A DNA stretch of 36,474 nucleotides from DAOTXL01 sp034434895 (GCA_034434895.1 DAOTYI010000293.1:1-36474), one strand, 5' to 3'. Shown: positions 24,351 through 33,184, counted from the first letter of the stretch. The notes: generated by a model from the sequence alone, not told the origin. Program-made: numbers and translations.

Positions 24351-26729
24351 TCATTGTACCACGACCTCCCCTGGGCCGTCAAGCCGGAGCGGGCGTTCCC
24401 GCCGGCGGGCGGTCCGCCGCCCCCAGATCAGGCCGGCCAGGCAACCTGCCAGCCCGGCCAGGCTGATCATTGCCGGAAGGGGGGATAGATGGTAAGCCAG
24501 CTCCACCCGGCGGGCGCCAGCCTGGAGTGGAATGGCCTGTAACAGATAGTCAGCGCGGTAGACAGGGGTCGGTTTCCCATCCACCCATGCCTGCCAACCG
24601 GGGTAGAACGGCTGGCTGATCACCAGCAAGCCCTCATCACCCGGCGGCACCTCCAGCGCCAGCCGCCCCGGCCTGGCCTCTACAACCTGGACGGCGCTTC
24701 CCGGCCCGCCGGAGAGGGCAGGCTGACCATACTCGGATGGCAGCACGGCGGTGGTCCTGGGGTCGAAATCGTCGGCATTCAGGATCTGCAAGGCGGCCTC
24801 GTCATCGGCCGTTATGACATGGTGCACCACCCAGGCGCGAGGCAGCGGGTCGGTTACCCGGTACACCCTGACCCCCCCTTCCTCATAGACCCGCTCCAGA
24901 CCGGGACCCTCCAGGTCTCGTTTGCTCAACACAAACTGGACATTCAGGAGTTGCAATTGCCGCCAGTTTCCCACCTGCTCCTCAAATCGCCGATACGATT
25001 CCAGGCGCAAGGGTGTATTGCCGGTAATATCCTCCAGCCCATAGACGATGCCGGCGCTGGCCCCGCCCGGCAACAGCCCGGCGCTGGAGATGCGGAAGGT
25101 ACCCGGCTGCCCCTTTAAGAACGCCACCCAGCCGGTCTCGACAAAGGGGCCTTCGGCTATAGCGGGTCGCGGCCCGCCATAGTCGGGGTCAATGACGTTG
25201 TACTGCCAGTTAACGGTGAACAGGTTGAACCCGATCAGGCCCAGGGCCAGGGCCATCAGCCCTGACCGCCGCACCTTGCCGCCGGACCGCAGGGCCAGGA
25301 GCAGCGCCGAGCCACCCAGCAGGAGCAGGAGCAGGAAGTGGTGGCGTAATACCCCTTCAAACAGGTTGATCGTCACCCCCTGCTGTTGACCCTGGAGATA
25401 GCCCAGGTACCACAGGGCGGTCAACCCCAGAAAGGCAACGCCGGCCCAGGCCAGGGCACGCCCCAGGCGGCGAAACCCTTTACGCTCCGGCCGGGACAGC
25501 GGTTGCACCAGGGCCAGCGCCCCATAGCCGGCCAGGACGCTCACCGCCAGGCTGAACAGAAAGATGATCCGCTCCTGGTTCCGCACCAGGCCAAAACCGG
25601 GTGCCAGCAGGTAGGCCACATTGTACAGAAAGGTGTTCCCTCCGAACGACAGTAACAACGCCACTGCTCCCAACAGGGTCCAAAAGATCAGATCGCGCCG
25701 TGCCTGTTTCATGGCCAGGGCTGCCAGGGCCAGGATCGGCGGCAGAATGCCCACATACTGCGGCGATCCGCCAAAATAGCCGGGGTAGAGCAGGTGGGTG
25801 AGCTCGGCCAGGGGAAAGCCCCCGGACAGGGCGTCATAGTCCAGGCCGGCGCGAGTGGAACGGGCGATGAACTCCAGCGATGGGATCAGTTGCACGGCAG
25901 ATAGGGTCGCACCGATGAGCAGGGGGAGCAGCACGTAGAACGCAGAACGGAAAATGGAGAACGGAAAACGTGGCGCGTGGTGGATGCTACTTGCTGTTTG
26001 TTGCCTGTTGCCTGTTGCTTGAAACAGACTGTAGGCCAGGGTAGCATAGACAACATACATCGCCGTCTGCGGGTGTCCGGCCAGGAAGGCGCAGGCCAGG
26101 GCCATCCCGGCCAGCACGGAATACGCATTCCGCATTCCACGATCCGCCCCCCGCTCAACGGACAGATCCACAAACAACAGCACCAGCGGCAACCAGACCG
26201 CCGTCTCCAGGATGGTGATCTGCTGGACGGGGAAGGAGGTCAGGTAGCCGGCATAGGTGAAACTCAGGGCAGCGACTGCCCCGGCAAAGCGGGCAGCGGG
26301 CAGCCGTGCCCCGGCGCGGCGGGCCAGGTGGCGGACAAAGAGGTAGGTGAACAGGCTGGCCAGCGAAAAATGGAGGATCACCTGGGCAGTGAGTACCCCC
26401 GGACTGAAGGGCAGGCCCACCACCGCCAGGAGCAGGTTGGTCAGCAGATTGGGCGGATAGAAGGTCCCGGTCTGGATGTCGGCCAGGCCCGGCTGCCCGG
26501 CGTTGAGGTAGGGGTCCCAGGCCGGCAGGCGGCCGGCGGCCAGCTCGCGGGCGGCAAAGAGTTGTAGCGGATAGTACTGGCCGGCAAAATCCCCTTCGGG
26601 GAAAGCAACCCGGTCAGCCGGATCGAAAGCCCACAACCGCCACCAGAAAAGCAGCGGCAGGATCAGCAGCGCGGCCAGGATGGCCGCTTCGGCGAGGTGG
26701 GGGTGGAGGCGATGGCGCTGGTGGATCAT
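24351..26729 (-). CDS. YfhO-like large membrane protein
   Basis: A 792-residue multi-pass membrane protein similar to the YfhO family, a GT-C-fold group thought to move sugars onto lipid or polymer carriers at the cell surface. It begins with a hydrophobic helix (AEAAILAALLILPLLFWWRL), then the luminal loop FPEGDFAGQYYPLQLFAARE LAAG-type sequence and DPYLNAGQPGLAD, typical of the family, and about a dozen further hydrophobic segments to residue 480. The C-terminal soluble domain ends QPFYPGWQAWVDGKPTPVYR, also typical, before a last membrane helix. A GTG at 26795 overlaps the HEPN stop (GTGA) and has GGGAG upstream; it would add 22 residues with atypical codon use, so I prefer ATG 26729 with moderate certainty. 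Confidence 0.82.
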   Translation of the reverse strand: MIHQRHRLHPHLAEAAILAALLILPLLFWWRLWAFDPADRVAFPEGDFAGQYYPLQLFAARELAAGRLPAWDPYLNAGQPGLADIQTGTFYPPNLLTNLLLAVVGLPFSPGVLTAQVILHFSLASLFTYLFVRHLARRAGARLPAARFAGAVAALSFTYAGYLTSFPVQQITILETAVWLPLVLLFVDLSVERGADRGMRNAYSVLAGMALACAFLAGHPQTAMYVVYATLAYSLFQATGNRQQTASSIHHAPRFPFSIFRSAFYVLLPLLIGATLSAVQLIPSLEFIARSTRAGLDYDALSGGFPLAELTHLLYPGYFGGSPQYVGILPPILALAALAMKQARRDLIFWTLLGAVALLLSFGGNTFLYNVAYLLAPGFGLVRNQERIIFLFSLAVSVLAGYGALALVQPLSRPERKGFRRLGRALAWAGVAFLGLTALWYLGYLQGQQQGVTINLFEGVLRHHFLLLLLLGGSALLLALRSGGKVRRSGLMALALGLIGFNLFTVNWQYNVIDPDYGGPRPAIAEGPFVETGWVAFLKGQPGTFRISSAGLLPGGASAGIVYGLEDITGNTPLRLESYRRFEEQVGNWRQLQLLNVQFVLSKRDLEGPGLERVYEEGGVRVYRVTDPLPRAWVVHHVITADDEAALQILNADDFDPRTTAVLPSEYGQPALSGGPGSAVQVVEARPGRLALEVPPGDEGLLVISQPFYPGWQAWVDGKPTPVYRADYLLQAIPLQAGARRVELAYHLSPLPAMISLAGLAGCLAGLIWGRRTARRRERPLRLDGPGEVVVQ

Positions 26730-26791
26730 GTTGGTAAAATCGTCAGCTCTCCAGGTTGCCTGGTCGCATGGGATGTCTCCGCAGGCAATGT

Positions 26792-27178
26792 TCACGGGAC
26801 TCCCAAAAAGGTGCGCGCAAAGCGGCGCACGGCTTTGGCGATCTCTATGGCTTCATGGGCTTCATCAGGCGTGGGGTCCTCGCCAGGGTAGCGGATGCGC
26901 ACGGCATAGTCAGAGAGGGTGTTGAGCTGTTTGGCTTCTATCGTCACTATTACGCCTGCTTTCTCGCACTGATCACTCAACAAAAGCAGGTCATGTATTT
27001 TGGCAAAGGCCACGCCCCTGGCAACAAGAATGGCCTTCAGGTATTTCTCGGCACACTGTTGGGCATGGAAACAAGCGCCGTAGGTCAGGGGTTTCTTCCG
27101 GCGTAGGGCCGAACGGGCCAGCAGATAATCTTCCTCGGCACGTTCTATCCACGCCAGGGGGTCATTGACGTCGCTCAT
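26792..27178 (-). CDS. HEPN domain protein
   Basis: A 128-residue helical HEPN protein, of the type paired with minimal nucleotidyltransferases. It contains WIERAEEDYLLARSAL, then HAQQCAEKYLKAILVARGVA (about 38-57), the core HEPN helix, and IHDLLLLSDQCEKAGV. The C-terminal part reads LSDYAVRIRYPGEDPTPDEA. The RX4HXY motif of RNase-active HepT toxins is not seen. ATG 27178 overlaps the end of the nucleotidyltransferase gene by 17 bases; an earlier start at 27193 is possible. Function as toxin, antitoxin-associated or other regulatory partner is not shown by sequence alone. Confidence 0.85.
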   Translation of the reverse strand: MSDVNDPLAWIERAEEDYLLARSALRRKKPLTYGACFHAQQCAEKYLKAILVARGVAFAKIHDLLLLSDQCEKAGVIVTIEAKQLNTLSDYAVRIRYPGEDPTPDEAHEAIEIAKAVRRFARTFLGVP

Positions 27179-27557
27179 ACAACACCTTCCCACGAGTCAT
27201 AATCTCGCGCAGGAAAAAATCACCCTTGGCCAGGGCGCGCTCAACCTCCTGAGGCGTTTTGACCAGGATGTCCACCGGGAAAGGACGAGGGATCAACAGG
27301 CGCGAGACTGCCCAGGACCGTTCTTTGCCTGGCGCGTCGGTCTCCCAGATCACTAACAAGTCCACATCGCTGTCCGGCGTCGGCGTGCCATAGGCGTAGG
27401 AGCCAAAGAGGATCACCTTCTCCGGCTGCAACTCGCGGACAATACGCTCGACCGCTACTGGCAACGTTTCGGAGACTGGTCGCTCGCAGCCCAGCGGGAT
27501 AACCGGCACATTGGGCTGGGCGCTGTGTTGCTGTTGGCTGAAGGTTGGTTCGGGCAT
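27162..27557 (-). CDS. Minimal nucleotidyltransferase (MNT, MntA-like)
   Basis: A 131-residue nucleotidyltransferase of the type that pairs with HEPN proteins. The catalytic pattern GSX10DXD is exact: VILFGSYAYGTPTPDSDVDL (G52-S53, D64 and D66). A strand VDILVKTPQEVE provides the third acidic position region. In characterised MntA-HepT pairs the MNT protein transfers AMP to the HEPN toxin and blocks it; whether that holds here is inference. ATG 27557 has GGAGG seven bases upstream, and longer open frames overlap the helicase loader gene. It is cotranscribed with the HEPN gene and with the replication genes upstream. Confidence 0.88.
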   Translation of the reverse strand: MPEPTFSQQQHSAQPNVPVIPLGCERPVSETLPVAVERIVRELQPEKVILFGSYAYGTPTPDSDVDLLVIWETDAPGKERSWAVSRLLIPRPFPVDILVKTPQEVERALAKGDFFLREIMTRGKVLYERRQ

Positions 27558-27582
27558 GACATACCTCCACTCTCTCCTCTCC

Positions 27583-28989
27583 CTACCCGGCCCGCTTGCC
27601 CCCTGCCCGCCCCTTGCGTGTCGCCCGGCGTTGAGAAGTTCCCCGGTAGCTGGGGGCCAGGATGGCATAGACGGTACAGCGCCCCACATCGAGCATCCGC
27701 GTCCGCAGGCGAGGGTCCACCTCATCAATCGTCCGGGCCATGGTGATGACGGTCGGCAGGCGGGCGTTGTAGCGGTAGTTGAACAGTTGGTAGAGCTTTT
27801 CCTGCGCCCACGGACTGGCGCTCTGGGTGCCCAGGTCATCGAGGATCAAAAGGGGGGCGGTTTTGACCTCTTCAAACCGTTTGTCAAAGCGTACCGGGCT
27901 GGCCGGGTTAAAGGTGGCCCGCAAATGGTCCAGCAGGTCGGGGACGACGACAAAGAGGGCCGGCTGCCCCCTGGCCACGCGGGCGTTGGCAATGGCCGCT
28001 GCCAGATGGGTCTTGCCACAGCCATACTCGCCGGTCAACACCAGCCAGCCTTCTGGGTTTTCGGCATAGTCCCGGCACAGGTCAAAGGCGCGCTTCAGGT
28101 TGGACCGCTCCTCGGCCGGCAGTTCATCCTGGCGCAGGTCAAACCGATCAAAGGTCATATCCTGCAGCAGCGCCAGGCTGGAGAGATCGGACTGGTCCTG
28201 AGCCACCCCGCTGCGCCGGAAATCGGGAGCCAGGATGGTGACGATCGTGACTAATTCGGGGTCCACCAGCCGGGAGCGGAGGCGCAGGTCAATCTCCTCC
28301 AGGCTTTGGTTGGAGGTGACGACGGTCGGCAGGCGGGCAGTGTAGCGGTAGTTGAAAATCTGGAACAGCTTTTCCTGCGCCCACGGCGTGCTGCTCTGAG
28401 TGCCCAGGTCGTCGAGGATGAGCAGCGGCGCCGTGCGCACCTCCTCGAACCGCTCGTCATAGCGCACCGGGCTATGAGGGCTGAAGGTGGCCCGCAGGTG
28501 ATCCAGCAGGTCTGGGACGACAACAAACAGGACCGGCCGGCCGCGCTCGATGGCCTGGTTGGCGATGGCCGCCGCCAGATGGGTTTTCCCGCAGCCATAA
28601 CCGCCGAACAGGACCAGCCATCCCTGGGGGTTGTCGGCGTATTGGCGGGCCAGGTCAAAGGCCAGGTGCAGGTTGGCCGCTTTATCGGGAGGCAGGCCAT
28701 AGCCATCGGGGACAAAGGTGTCAAAGGTCATGTGGCTCAGGTGTTGCAGGTTGCTCAGAGCGCGCAACCGCTCCAGCCGCTGCCGTTCGATCTCGGCCAG
28801 TTTGCAGCGGCAGGGGAAAAGCCTGCCAAAGTGGGGATGGCCCACCGGCACATTCTCCCGCACATAGCCCAGACCCCCGCACAACGGACAGGGCTGGTCG
28901 TCCGGGTGGTTAGTGCTCGATGTAGTCAGCATATTCGCCGGAGATAAAGCGCCGCCGGTCCCGCTCATCACTTCGTCGAGCCGTTTCAT
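27583..28989 (-). CDS. Replicative helicase loader with two tandem AAA+ ATPase domains (DnaC/IstB-like)
   Basis: A 468-residue DnaC-like protein; usual loaders are about 250-330 residues with one ATPase domain. An N-terminal zinc knot has Cys34, 37, 60 and 62 (CPLCGG...CRC). ATPase 1 has Walker A GGYGCGKT (129-136), Walker B LLILDD (189-194), sensor-1 TSN (225-227) and RLRSR (236-240). ATPase 2 repeats this: GEYGCGKT (320-327), LLILDD (380-385), RLRTR (427-431). Its sensor-1 site reads TMA (416-418), so the Asn is lost. The two copies are also very similar at DNA level. The basic C-terminus ends RKGRAGGKRAG. ATG 28989 has GAGGG eight bases upstream but overlaps the DnaD gene by 80 bases; a start at 28932 is possible. 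Linked to dnaB and the DnaD-like gene. Confidence 0.88.
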   Translation of the reverse strand: MKRLDEVMSGTGGALSPANMLTTSSTNHPDDQPCPLCGGLGYVRENVPVGHPHFGRLFPCRCKLAEIERQRLERLRALSNLQHLSHMTFDTFVPDGYGLPPDKAANLHLAFDLARQYADNPQGWLVLFGGYGCGKTHLAAAIANQAIERGRPVLFVVVPDLLDHLRATFSPHSPVRYDERFEEVRTAPLLILDDLGTQSSTPWAQEKLFQIFNYRYTARLPTVVTSNQSLEEIDLRLRSRLVDPELVTIVTILAPDFRRSGVAQDQSDLSSLALLQDMTFDRFDLRQDELPAEERSNLKRAFDLCRDYAENPEGWLVLTGEYGCGKTHLAAAIANARVARGQPALFVVVPDLLDHLRATFNPASPVRFDKRFEEVKTAPLLILDDLGTQSASPWAQEKLYQLFNYRYNARLPTVITMARTIDEVDPRLRTRMLDVGRCTVYAILAPSYRGTSQRRATRKGRAGGKRAG

Positions 28990-29614
28990 CCTCTTTTCCC
29001 TCAGCCGCCCACCGCTCCAGGATGCGCCGCACGTAGCGCCAGCTCCGCCTGTTCAACTCGACCGCCTCCCGAAAAGCATCTTCGATCCAGGCTGGCGGGT
29101 AGCTGTCCTCGGCCTCCATCAACTCCTCGGCCAGCAGCGGGGTGAGGGGGCCGATGTTCTGTTCATAGAGCACAAAGATATTGGGCCGTTGGACCTGGAG
29201 ATGCAGCGGTTGTTCCGGCCCGACTGGCGACCATTTGCCGGCCAGCAGCTCCTCCACCGCCTGGCGGCCCTTTTCGCTGTTGACAAAGTACCAGTCGCGG
29301 CGGGCAGTTCCCTCCCCGCTGGTCACCCGCAGCAATGTGCGCCGGGCCACAGCCCGCTCCAGGGCATCGTGCAGCGCCTCCTGGGGCGACAGGCCGGGCG
29401 TGGCCAGGCCGGCCAGCAGGCGTTGATCGGCGGCCAGCTCCTCGCCGCTGACACAGGGCCGCTCCCCCTTTTTCTGGGCCAGCAGCCAGAAGAGGTGCAA
29501 CGTCACTTTCAGCTCGCCCAGGTGGTCAATATCGGGCAAAAGCTCGCTGAAAAAGAGGTTGGGCACCGGGGTATAGGGTTGTTTTCCGGCCGGGAAGCCG
29601 GCGAAGCCCTTCAT
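28910..29614 (-). CDS. DnaD-domain replication initiation protein
   Basis: A 234-residue protein likely to help helicase loading or remodel origin DNA. The N-terminal half (TPVPNLFFSELLPDIDHLGE, then LKVTLHLFWLLAQKKG) looks like a winged-helix DnaD/DnaB-type N-domain. The C-terminal half carries the DnaD_2 pattern NIFVLYEQNIGPLTPLLAEE and SWRYVRRILERWAAEG, with the usual aromatic residues (W, Y) of the YxxxIxxxW-like motif. ATG 29614 has AAGG upstream. It lies between the DUF2723 gene and the helicase loader, which overlaps its 3' end. Confidence 0.85.
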   Translation of the reverse strand: MKGFAGFPAGKQPYTPVPNLFFSELLPDIDHLGELKVTLHLFWLLAQKKGERPCVSGEELAADQRLLAGLATPGLSPQEALHDALERAVARRTLLRVTSGEGTARRDWYFVNSEKGRQAVEELLAGKWSPVGPEQPLHLQVQRPNIFVLYEQNIGPLTPLLAEELMEAEDSYPPAWIEDAFREAVELNRRSWRYVRRILERWAAEGKEDETARRSDERDRRRFISGEYADYIEH

Positions 29615-29647
29615 CTCACCTTCCTGATCGCCGAATCCGTATCCCCC

Positions 29648-31090
29648 TCACTCGCGCCGCCCCAAGACGCGCACCATCCCCGGCAACCCGGCTATCGGCT
29701 CTTCGAGGTAGCGAGTATGCCAGGCTGCCCCGTCGGCCCAGGCGTAGATCGGCCTCTGCCCCAGCCAGGCCACAATCTCGCCGGGAGCCACCCAACGCGC
29801 CGCGTACCACCCCTTCTCCACCCAGGTCACATACAGGATCGCCTCCAGATCGTCGTAGTACAACTCCGAGTCCACCAGAATGAAATCAGGTTCGACGTGA
29901 TTCACGAAATTTCGGGCCATGTCCTGGTAGTAGGTGTTGTCACTCTCGTCCACCTCGGTCCAGTTCTGCCACAGCGGATAGAGGGGCATGGCCAGGATGA
30001 CCGCCGCCAACCCGGCCAGCAACGGCCAGGCCAGCCAGCCAGGTCGGCCCTGGAGCTGATCGGCCAGCCACCGCCGCAGGGCACTCAGACCACACCCCAG
30101 AAAGACGGCAAAGACCAGGTAGGAGGGGATGAGATAGATGCGGAAGGTGATGCCGCCATAGTTCATGCCAAAGAGGTAGATGCCCAGCGCGACCAGCGCC
30201 AGAAAGACAAAGCTTTTCAGCTCCGCCTTCAGCCGCTCCCAGGCCCCCACAAAGCCCAGGAGGTAGCCCCAACGGAAGAACTGCTTCTCCAGCAGCTCCA
30301 GATAGATGCGCAATCGGTCAGCCTGGTCACCCAGGCCAAAGCCGAAGAACTGGCCCGGAAAGCGGCTGCGGGTCATCCAGTGCAACCAGCCCCGCCAGGA
30401 GAAGGGACCCAACTCGTTCAGGAGTGGCTGTTGGTGAGCGCGGATGATCACATACAGATATTGCAACGCCCCCAGCAGCACCAGCCCGGCCAACGCTGCC
30501 ACCTTCTTCGGGCTGAGCAACAGCCGGGCATCGGTAGCCAGCAGCAGATAGAGCACCGCCAGCACCAGGGTGACGACCGTCATGTGGTTGCCAAAGCTCA
30601 GGGCATAGAGGCCGAGGCCCAGGTAGAGGAGTGCCGGCCGGCGGGTCTGGTGCCAGGCCAACAGTACCAGGATCACGGCCCCGATGAGAAAGGCGTTGAG
30701 CGCATAGACCTCGGCCACCACCGCCTGGCCCCACATCGCTCGCGAAAAGGCAAAGGACAGCCCCGCCGAGGCCCCCGCCACCCAGTCGTCGGCCAGGCGC
30801 ATGACGATCAGGCAGACGGTCATCGCAGCCAGCGCGGCAAAAAAGGCCGACATCAGGTTGATGCGGTAGGCCACATCGCCCACCGGCAGATAGCCAAACA
30901 ATCGGCTGATGGCGATGTAGAGGGGATAACCGAAGCGGTGAGGGATGCCCCACACCTGGGCCACATACTGAAAGCGGGCAATGTCCCCCCACCCGACGCC
31001 GGGCAGCAGGGTGCGCAGATAGACGGTCAGGGCCAGCAGGGCCACAACCGGAGGCGTCAGCCACCGGGCCAGCCGATGAGCCTGGGTCAC
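29648..31090 (-). CDS. DUF2723 family membrane protein (GT-C-like)
   Basis: A 480-residue polytopic membrane protein. The N-terminal sequence VVALLALTVYLRTLLPGVGW, then GDIARFQYVAQVWGIPHRFG and YPLYIAISRLFGYLPVGDVA, is the hallmark of DUF2723, a GT-C glycosyltransferase-like family related to eukaryotic TMEM260. About nine further helices follow, and a short soluble C-terminus. It starts with GTG at 31090 that overlaps the dnaB stop (GTGA), so it is translated together with the replicative helicase. This is a surprising neighbour, since there is no known functional link. Substrate unknown. Confidence 0.85.
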   Translation of the reverse strand: MTQAHRLARWLTPPVVALLALTVYLRTLLPGVGWGDIARFQYVAQVWGIPHRFGYPLYIAISRLFGYLPVGDVAYRINLMSAFFAALAAMTVCLIVMRLADDWVAGASAGLSFAFSRAMWGQAVVAEVYALNAFLIGAVILVLLAWHQTRRPALLYLGLGLYALSFGNHMTVVTLVLAVLYLLLATDARLLLSPKKVAALAGLVLLGALQYLYVIIRAHQQPLLNELGPFSWRGWLHWMTRSRFPGQFFGFGLGDQADRLRIYLELLEKQFFRWGYLLGFVGAWERLKAELKSFVFLALVALGIYLFGMNYGGITFRIYLIPSYLVFAVFLGCGLSALRRWLADQLQGRPGWLAWPLLAGLAAVILAMPLYPLWQNWTEVDESDNTYYQDMARNFVNHVEPDFILVDSELYYDDLEAILYVTWVEKGWYAARWVAPGEIVAWLGQRPIYAWADGAAWHTRYLEEPIAGLPGMVRVLGRRE

Positions 31091-32442
31091 AGGGTGTCAA
31101 TCTCCATGCGGCGCAGCTCCGCCTCGCGGAACTGGGCCAGCTCTTTCTTAAAGTACAACGACACGGTGCCGGTCGGGCCATTGCGATGTTTGGCCACGAT
31201 AATGTCGGCGATATTTTTCCGTTCGGTGTTTTCGTTGTACATCTCGTCACGATAGATAAAGATGACGACGTCTGCATCTTGCTCCAGGGCACCACTTTCC
31301 CTCAGGTCCGACAGGATCGGCCGCTTGTCGGAGCGGGACTCGACGCTGCGGGAAAGCTGCGACAGGGCCAACAGCGGCACATTCAACTCGCGGGCCAGGG
31401 CCTTGAGCGACCGGGAGATGGCCGAGATCTCTTGCACCCGGTTCTCGGCGCGGACATCGCCGCGCATGAGCTGCAAATAGTCTACGACCAGCAGGTCGAG
31501 GCCGATCTCGGCGTGGAGGCGGCGGGCCTTGGTGCGCAGTTCCAGGGCCGAGATGTTGGGCGTGTCGTCCACGTAAAAGAGGGTCTCCGCCAGATCGCTG
31601 CTGGCTTTCATAAAGCGGCCCCATTCATCGTCGGCGATTTCACCCCGACGCAGGCGTTGAGAGTCAATGCCGGTCTCGGCCGAGATGAGGCGCTGCACCA
31701 CCTGCTCGGCCGACATCTCCAGGCTAAAGAGGGCCACCCGTTGCCGGAACTTTTTGGCTGCGTTGTGAGCAATGCTCAATGCCAGGCTTGTCTTTCCGAC
31801 CGACGGCCTGGCTGCCAGGATGATCAGATCGGAGCGCTGGAAGCCACCCAACAGCTTGTCTATGTCGGCGAAACCGGTCGGGATGCCGATCATCTCCCCC
31901 CGGTGGCTGGTCAGGTACTCGATGCGGTCGTAGTAGTCACTCAGGATCTGCTTGATCGGCACCAGATCGCGGGCGACGCGCCGTTGCGACACGCCAAAGA
32001 GGACCTCTTCGGCGCGGTCTACGACCTCATCCACATCCTCCGCTTCCTGATAGGCCAGGGCCGCGATCTGACCGGCCGCCTCGATCAGTCGCCGCCGGGT
32101 AGCCGCCCGCTCGACCAGACGGGCATAGTGTTCGACATGGACCGAGGTTGGCACGGCATTGATCAGGGAGGTGATGAACGCCGGCCCACCAATCTGCTCG
32201 AGTTGACCGCGATGCTCCAGTTCATCGCAGATGGTCAGAAAGTCAATCGGCTCCCGCCGCTCGTGGAGTGCCAGGGCGGCATCGTAGATCCAGCCGTTCT
32301 TTTCCCGATAAAAGTCGCCGGGGCGCAAAAAGGTGATCACCCGGAAGATGGCATCCGGGTCAATCAACAGCGCCCCCAGAACGGCCTCTTCGGCCTCGAT
32401 GTTCTGCGGGGGCAGGCGCTCGATCCTGCTGCTTTCGGTCAC
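31087..32442 (-). CDS. dnaB: Replicative DNA helicase DnaB
   Basis: DnaB unwinds DNA at replication forks as a hexameric ring. The 451-residue protein has the N-terminal domain (PPQNIEAEEAVLGALLIDPD) and the RecA-like domain with Walker A ARPSVGKTS (211-219), Walker B LLVVDYLQLM (about 314-323) and the downstream LALSQLSRSVESR, then SGALEQDADVVIFIYRDEMY. Length matches the family and no intein is present. It starts with GTG at 32442 after GAGG (eight bases). It is the first gene of the long minus-strand run that includes the DnaD-like and loader genes. Confidence 0.97.
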   Translation of the reverse strand: MTESSRIERLPPQNIEAEEAVLGALLIDPDAIFRVITFLRPGDFYREKNGWIYDAALALHERREPIDFLTICDELEHRGQLEQIGGPAFITSLINAVPTSVHVEHYARLVERAATRRRLIEAAGQIAALAYQEAEDVDEVVDRAEEVLFGVSQRRVARDLVPIKQILSDYYDRIEYLTSHRGEMIGIPTGFADIDKLLGGFQRSDLIILAARPSVGKTSLALSIAHNAAKKFRQRVALFSLEMSAEQVVQRLISAETGIDSQRLRRGEIADDEWGRFMKASSDLAETLFYVDDTPNISALELRTKARRLHAEIGLDLLVVDYLQLMRGDVRAENRVQEISAISRSLKALARELNVPLLALSQLSRSVESRSDKRPILSDLRESGALEQDADVVIFIYRDEMYNENTERKNIADIIVAKHRNGPTGTVSLYFKKELAQFREAELRRMEIDTL

Positions 32443-32608
32443 CTTTTCTGCCTCACTACCGGGGCATAAAGCAAGCCCCCGCCGGCCACACGGTACCGAA
32501 CAGGGGCCCTGCCCGCAACTGCGTACAAGCCTCCGCGCCGACGACCGCTGGTGCGATCCGGCCTGCCTGCCCGGCCGGCCTCCAGGCTTTGGCCAGTCTT
32601 GGGGGTTG

Positions 32609-33106
32609 TTACCCCAGATCGCCCAGGTCCAGCCCCTCGATAAACTCTTTGTACGGCGCCAGTTTCTCCTCTTCTTCGGGGGTGAGGGCGTTCAGGTCAA
32701 TCTCTTCGTCTGGGGTCACCCCGGCCCGCTCCATCACCGACTCGCTGACAAAGATGGGGGCGTTGGCCCGGACGGCCAGAGCGATGGCATCGCTGGGGCG
32801 CGAATCCAGCTCCACCGCCTTGCCATCCCGGTCCATGATGATGCGGGCATAGAAGGTGTCATCCTGCAGGTCGTTCACCAGCACGTGAGACACCCTGGCC
32901 CCCAATTTGAGGATGGTCTGGTAGGCCAGGTCATGGGTCAGGGGACGGGGAACCTCCACCCCCTGCAACTTGATGGTGATCGCATCGGCCTCATAGGGCC
33001 CGATCCAGATGGCCAGGTAGCGTTCTACTCCCTCCTCCTTGAGGACCACCACCCGATGTTGGGACAGCAGGCTGGCCCGAATACTGTCAATGGTGACCTT
33101 GATCAT
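32609..33106 (-). CDS. Bifunctional nuclease family protein (DUF151)
   Basis: A 165-residue protein of the bifunctional nuclease domain family (DUF151), some members of which cleave both DNA and RNA. It starts MIKVTIDSIRASLLSQHRVV, contains LAIWIGPYEADAITIKLQGV and RPLTHDLAYQTI, and the signature ELDSRPSDAIALAVRANAPI. The acidic C-terminus ends EFIEGLDLGDLG. ATG 33106 has GGAG seven bases upstream; longer open frames run through the repeats and are rejected. Its promoter at 33156-33184 sits in repeat DNA. A gap of 166 bases without a clear promoter separates it from dnaB, so partial cotranscription is possible. Confidence 0.92.
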   Translation of the reverse strand: MIKVTIDSIRASLLSQHRVVVLKEEGVERYLAIWIGPYEADAITIKLQGVEVPRPLTHDLAYQTILKLGARVSHVLVNDLQDDTFYARIIMDRDGKAVELDSRPSDAIALAVRANAPIFVSESVMERAGVTPDEEIDLNALTPEEEEKLAPYKEFIEGLDLGDLG

Positions 33107-33155
33107 GGTCTGCTCCTCTCCAGGAACCGTTCCTCTCCCCGGTGTTCCAGAGCAG

Positions 33156-33184
33156 ATTATACCACAAAGCCGGCCACATGCCAA
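33156..33184 (-). promoter_or_regulatory. Promoter for the bifunctional nuclease gene
   Basis: Minus strand TTGGCA (33179-33184), a 17-base spacer and perfect TATAAT (33156-33161) preceded by TGG (extended -10). The -35 box lies inside a 57-base direct repeat. Confidence 0.75.

Noticed and set aside
23408..24466. 352-codon plus-strand open frame opposite the Rpn-type gene
   Set aside because: Pro/Ser/Arg-rich with no domain. The minus strand has the conserved nuclease motifs.
28913..31255. 780-codon plus-strand open frame across DnaD, DUF2723 and dnaB
   Set aside because: Spans three well-supported minus-strand genes and has antisense-type composition (Gln/Pro/His-rich).
31186..32469. 427-codon plus-strand open frame opposite dnaB
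   Set aside because: The minus strand encodes an unmistakable DnaB; this frame has no recognisable features.
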